Source of the DNA: Nitrospirota bacterium
GTDB taxonomy: Bacteria > Nitrospirota > Thermodesulfovibrionia > Thermodesulfovibrionales > UBA6898
Length of the DNA: 8,039 bases
Reading direction: 5' to 3'
Assembly: GCA_029858145.1 (NCBI GenBank)
Contig: JAOUFP010000106.1
Location: 1 to 8,039 of the forward strand
Below the pieces are notes generated by a model that saw nothing but the letters and a program-made list of their open reading frames with translations, had not been told where the DNA came from and ran no database searches. The translations under genes were made by a program, and so were the position numbers. Position 1 is the stretch's first letter, and each line of letters starts with the position of its first letter. Shown piece by piece: positions 5,736 through 8,039 of the stretch.

Positions 5736-6371
5736 ATGCAATCACTGCCTGGCACGGTGTTCGCCCGGCAGAAAAGTTTTCCCGAAAAAAGCCGAACCCT
5801 CCGCAAGAAGGGGGCGGAAAGCAAAGGGTCTTTAGGAATAAAGACTGCCGGGCTGCCGAAGGACGACTTTCGGCCTGTCCGGCATTTTTTTAGCGGGTGC
5901 GGCGGCGTGAGCGTGATCAAATATATGCTTGCCCGGGGGATGCACTATACGAGCATCGGCGCAAGAGATTACGCGCGATGGTCGCAAATTATGATCGATG
6001 AATTCGGAGCCGGCATTAAACCGTCAATCAGGCATATATGCAAGTGGTCACCGATGCTCCCCGGGATAATGAACTCCAACCGGGAAGCAAAAATAAACTG
6101 CTGGGAATTCATGGGGTGCGGGCTGCAGATGAAGGAGGATTTAAAGGGCTCCGACTGGGGTGCTCTCTGTCCTGCCTTTACTGATGAAAACCTGAAGGGA
6201 CTGCACGGAGGACAAATGCGGGGAAGGGCATGCGGGCTCGTTGCCAGAACACACTGCGGCGGCACCCGGCAGGAAACATCCCGGCAGAAGCATGCACTAT
6301 GCAGTTCCTGCGATTTCCGCGCCCTGGTCATCGATGAGGAGAACGGCAACAAAATAACGCTGCTCTCCTGA
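5736..6371 (+). CDS. Two-CW domain family cysteine-rich protein (start uncertain)
   Basis: The C-terminal part matches the two-CW domain: NCWEFMGCG (residues 121-129), CPA (145-147), GRACGLVARTHCGG (163-176), then CSSC and DFRALVIDEE (189-202). The eight or so spaced cysteines suggest a metal or redox centre; no biochemical role is established. The second CW pair is altered: C166 is followed by Gly167. Before it lies an acidic/helical segment with ARDYARWSQIMIDEFG (76-91). ATG 5736 has AAGGA six bases upstream, which is why the longest frame is kept, but residues 1-63 are basic, featureless and coincide with the leader hairpins and terminator. ATG 5925 or 5940, just before the conserved part, is at least as likely, though neither has a good ribosome site. 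The CBS gene follows after 31 bp, presumably in one operon. Confidence 0.75.
   Translation: MQSLPGTVFARQKSFPEKSRTLRKKGAESKGSLGIKTAGLPKDDFRPVRHFFSGCGGVSVIKYMLARGMHYTSIGARDYARWSQIMIDEFGAGIKPSIRHICKWSPMLPGIMNSNREAKINCWEFMGCGLQMKEDLKGSDWGALCPAFTDENLKGLHGGQMRGRACGLVARTHCGGTRQETSRQKHALCSSCDFRALVIDEENGNKITLLS
5750..5764 (+). promoter_or_regulatory. Candidate sigma54 (-24/-12) promoter
   Basis: TGGCACG (5750-5756), a 4-nt spacer and TCGC (5761-5764) match the RpoN consensus TGGCACG-N4-TTGC with one mismatch. The invariant GG and GC keep the required 10-nt spacing (5751-5752 and 5763-5764). Transcription would start near 5776, just before the structured leader. No enhancer-binding site was identified. 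Confidence 0.4.
5764..5891 (+). ncRNA. Structured leader with antiterminator/terminator switch, possibly GEMM-like riboswitch
   Basis: Three elements fit a transcription-attenuating leader. First, CCCGGCAG (5764-5771) is perfectly complementary to CTGCCGGG (5845-5852), which contains the terminator's outer left arm; its CGGCAG can alternatively pair with CTGCCG (5853-5858). Second, an inner hairpin CCCTCC-GCAA-GAAGGG (5797-5812) has a GNRA tetraloop, and GTCTTTA-GGAA-TAAAGAC (5828-5845) has another. Third, GGCGGAAAGC followed by AAAGGGTC (5813-5830), and GACTGCCGGGCTGCCGAA (5843-5860), resemble the two conserved segments of c-di-GMP-I (GEMM) aptamers, GACGCAAAGC...GGGTC and GACAGCCGGGTTGCCGAA. 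The 5' segment GCCGAACC is a poorer match to GGCAAACC and the outer helix is not clean. The ligand class is therefore tentative. If the sigma54 start is used, the 5764-5771 strand would not be in the RNA. Confidence 0.45.
5846..5891 (+). terminator. Intrinsic terminator inside the leader of the two-CW/CBS operon
   Basis: The outer stem is TGCCGG (5846-5851) with CCGGCA (5879-5884). An internal loop follows, then the inner stem GCCGAAGG (5855-5862) with CTTTCGGC (5867-5874, one G-U pair) and loop ACGA. Seven T residues follow (5885-5891). It lies upstream of the conserved part of the next protein, so it should act as a conditional attenuator rather than an end-of-gene terminator. Confidence 0.75.
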
Positions 6372-6402
6372 CAACAACTTAAGGAATGGGAGGTGAAAAT
6401 CC

Positions 6403-6867
6403 ATGATTACTGTCAGCAGACTCCTGAAAACAAAGACTGATTCTGTCTGGACAATACGGAAGGATGCAATGGCATATGAGGCGCTGAGGGTAATGGAAGA
6501 CAAAGACATCGGTGCGCTGCTCGTTCTCGACAATGAGGGGATACTGATCGGAGTCTTTTCAGAGCGTGACTACGCCAGGAAGGTGATACTGAAAGGCAGG
6601 TCCTCAAAAGAGACGCCGGTCAGCGAGTTGATGAGCGAAGTCGTTTATGCAGTCAGCCCTGAGCACACCATCAATGATTGTATGTCTATCATGACCACCG
6701 GGCGCGTACGCCATCTTCCCGTTAAAGATAACGGGACGCTGGTCGGCATTGTTTCGATCGGCGATGTTGTCAACGCGATCATCTCTGCCCAGGAGACTAC
6801 CATCAAGGACCTTGAAAATTACATCACCGGCGGAATCTATGCGGGCGATAACATAAGAGCATCATAA
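6403..6867 (+). CDS. Tandem CBS-domain protein
   Basis: This 154-residue protein consists of one CBS pair (Bateman module). CBS1 spans about residues 8-62 (AYEALRVMEDKDIGALLVLD, then GVFSERDYARK) and CBS2 about 73-127 (VSELM, TINDCMSIMTTGRVRHLPV, then LVGIVSIGDVV). SERD (53-56) and SIGD (118-121) are at the positions that bind ribose or phosphate in adenosyl-binding family members. AMP, ATP, SAM or a dinucleotide is therefore a reasonable ligand class, without proof. There is no additional enzymatic domain, so it should act as a regulatory partner. A strong ribosome site GGGAGGTGA (6388-6396) precedes the ATG. It lies 31 bp after the two-CW gene and ends at a strong terminator, so the two form an operon under the structured leader. 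Confidence 0.93.
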   Translation: MITVSRLLKTKTDSVWTIRKDAMAYEALRVMEDKDIGALLVLDNEGILIGVFSERDYARKVILKGRSSKETPVSELMSEVVYAVSPEHTINDCMSIMTTGRVRHLPVKDNGTLVGIVSIGDVVNAIISAQETTIKDLENYITGGIYAGDNIRAS

Positions 6868-6884
6868 AGCTGAATTCGCCCTGT

Positions 6885-6928
6885 GAGCGATTCTTAAGGT
6901 CTTTTGACCTGGGAATCGCTCTTTTTTT
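6885..6928 (+). terminator. Intrinsic terminator after the CBS gene
   Basis: GAGCGATTC (6885-6893) pairs perfectly with GAATCGCTC (6913-6921). An inner stem AGGTC-TTTT-GACCT (6897-6910) stacks above a small internal loop, and seven T residues follow (6922-6928). It lies 17 bp after the stop of the CBS gene. Confidence 0.93.
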
Positions 6929-7355
6929 CTCTTCGCAAAGCAGCCTGATTGCGCCTTTTTCAGCATTCGCGATGCGAAAAATCTCACATCAGGGTGGGTT
7001 GCATGAAATTAATTCCGCAAGCAGAGGAAAAGACATGGCGGCAAATCGCACGCCGGTCCGGAGAGGAAAAACATTTGACAACCATCTTTCAGAGGTGTAT
7101 ACATGAAGTATGGAGTGAGGTTCGAACGTGGTGTTCTCGCTCCTCTCAGATTCAGGAGAACAGTTGGATTGCCGTAAGACGCAACATGTGGCCAACAAGG
7201 GCCATCGGCTGTATGCCTCATGATGTACAAACACCTGAGCATATGAGAGGAAGCGGGCACCACTTTTTTCATAACCCTCCCTTACAGGCCTTGGCGACAG
7301 CGCCTGTTTTATGAAAGTTTATAGATAATAGTTGGGGATTACCCGGAGGTGTCCT
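6929..7355. other. Gene-free leader/intergenic region before the radical SAM gene
   Basis: No convincing protein gene is present. A hairpin TTCGC-GAT-GCGAA lies near 6965-6977. The promoter at 7075-7103 is listed separately. After its expected start comes a 9-bp stem GGAGTGAGG/TTCTCGCTCC (7112-7120 with 7135-7143, allowing G-U pairs). TGGCC/GGCCA (7189-7193, 7200-7204) follows. A small terminator-like hairpin ACAGGC/GCCTGT (7284-7289, 7302-7307) runs into TTTT. None matches a riboswitch class I can name. Confidence 0.5.
7075..7103 (+). promoter_or_regulatory. Candidate sigma70-type promoter for the radical SAM gene
   Basis: A perfect TTGACA (7075-7080) and TATACA (7098-7103, four of six consensus positions) are spaced by 17 nt. 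This is the best sigma70-type site in the window. The start would be near 7110, giving an untranslated leader of about 245 nt before ATG 7356. Confidence 0.55.
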
Positions 7356-8039
7356 ATGAATGGCCCGTCTTTTCCGGAAATCGCACCGGTAAAAATTCTT
7401 CTCGTCTGGCCCGAGTTCCCGGAGACGTTCTGGAGTTTCAAGCACGCACTGAAATTCATCCACAAGAAGGCGAGCGACCCTCCTCTGGGACTGCTGACCG
7501 TGGCTGCCCTGCTCCCCGGGCACTGGCAAAAAAAACTCGTTGATACAAACGTAGAAACCCTGCACGACAGGGATATCACATGGGCGGATTTTGTTTTCGT
7601 AAGCGCAATGGCGGTCCAGAAGGCATCAGCTCAAGAGATCATCGCGAGATGCAGGGCATTGGACAGAAAAGTTGTCGCCGGAGGTCCGCTCTTTACCAGC
7701 GGCCATGAAGAGTTCAGGGATGTGGATCATCTCGTGCTCAACGAGGCGGAGATTACCCTTCCGCTTTTTCTGAAGGATCTCTCCACAGGGTGCGCGAAGC
7801 ATATCTACAGCAGCACGCAATGGGCGGACATGCAACAATCGCCTCTGCCGCTCTGGGAACTGATACACATGAAAAAATATGCCTCGCTCAGTATCCAGTA
7901 TTCGAGGGGGTGCCCTTTCAACTGTGAATTCTGCGATATCACGGTCCTCTGCGGAAGAGTGCCCAGGACAAAGAATCCGCACCAGATCATTCGTGAACTG
8001 GAGCGTCTCTATACTCTGCGATGGAAAGGCGCGGTTTTT
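7356..8039 (+). CDS. B12-binding-type radical SAM protein, HpnP/DUF4070-like (3' end outside window)
   Basis: The first 228 residues are visible and the frame is open to the window edge. The N-terminal part (about 14-150) is the cobalamin-binding-type Rossmann region seen in this superfamily: KILLVWPEFPETFWSF, DPPLGLLTVAALLP (41-54), then DTNVETLHDRDI and VVAGGPLF (106-113). The classical base-off motif DxHxxG is not present. The radical SAM core starts with RGCPFNCEFC, whose C186, C190 and C193 form the CxxxCxxC site for the 4Fe-4S cluster that cleaves SAM. The pattern CDITVLCGRVPRTK after it is typical, as I recall, of the DUF4070 group that includes hopanoid methylases. The substrate cannot be told from the visible part. 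GGAGG (7345-7349) lies 6 bp before the ATG, so the start is secure. It is preceded by a long, possibly regulatory leader. Confidence 0.92.
   Translation, partial: MNGPSFPEIAPVKILLVWPEFPETFWSFKHALKFIHKKASDPPLGLLTVAALLPGHWQKKLVDTNVETLHDRDITWADFVFVSAMAVQKASAQEIIARCRALDRKVVAGGPLFTSGHEEFRDVDHLVLNEAEITLPLFLKDLSTGCAKHIYSSTQWADMQQSPLPLWELIHMKKYASLSIQYSRGCPFNCEFCDITVLCGRVPRTKNPHQIIRELERLYTLRWKGAVF

Noticed and set aside
7103..7177. 24-codon ORF (begins MKYGVRFERG) with AGAGGTG five bases before its ATG
   Set aside because: The start codon overlaps the last base of the -10 box of the better promoter candidate and no family is recognised. It would need an upstream transcript, so it was not annotated.
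6949..7314. 121-codon plus-strand open frame starting with TTG
   Set aside because: Its translation is rich in Trp, Cys, His and Arg with no domain, there is no ribosome site, and it runs through the promoter and hairpins of the radical SAM leader.

Overview
The window looks like chromosomal DNA from an environmental, probably anaerobic bacterium of Desulfobacterota or Nitrospirota type. This is inferred from the gene families (two-CW protein, CBS-pair protein, PhnD-like binding protein beside a large hybrid histidine kinase, B12-type radical SAM protein of the HpnP/DUF4070 kind), roughly balanced GC and heavy use of AGG for arginine. No rRNA, tRNA, CRISPR array or intact mobile element was seen.

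Layout. Positions 1-119 are the 3' end of an unidentified plus-strand gene. A very clean intrinsic terminator follows, and it is nested inside a second perfect 10-bp inverted repeat (121-190). A gene-free stretch of about 460 bp separates it from a minus-strand gene of unknown function (685-1755) that carries an HExxE motif. A divergent intergenic region with its own inverted repeat leads to a two-gene operon. That operon encodes an exported PhnD-like substrate-binding protein (1968-2804) and, overlapping it by ATGA, an 891-residue membrane-bound hybrid sensor kinase (2801-5476). No ABC permease or ATPase gene lies nearby, so the binding protein probably feeds ligand information to the kinase rather than to a transporter.

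Just after the kinase is the degraded 3' tail of an integrase-type transposase (about 5549-5689). It is followed by promoter-like sequences: a sigma70-like site at the transposase tail and a sigma54-like -24/-12 site at 5750-5764. Next comes a structured leader ending in a strong intrinsic terminator (about 5764-5891). A 5' segment of this leader is perfectly complementary to the terminator's left arm, so it can form an antiterminator, and parts of it resemble c-di-GMP-I (GEMM) riboswitch aptamers. This is the most interesting signal in the window. The leader precedes, and partly overlaps the open frame of, a cysteine-rich two-CW family protein (core about 5940-6371) and a tandem CBS-domain protein (6403-6867), which closes with a strong terminator.

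The last region (6929-7355) has no convincing gene. It holds a good sigma70-like promoter, a 5' hairpin and a small terminator-like hairpin ahead of a B12-binding-type radical SAM gene (7356-8039) that runs off the window. The common theme is sensing and regulation: extracytoplasmic ligand sensing through a phosphorelay, then a small RNA-controlled operon with a probable nucleotide-binding CBS protein. Whether these units are functionally linked cannot be decided from this sequence.
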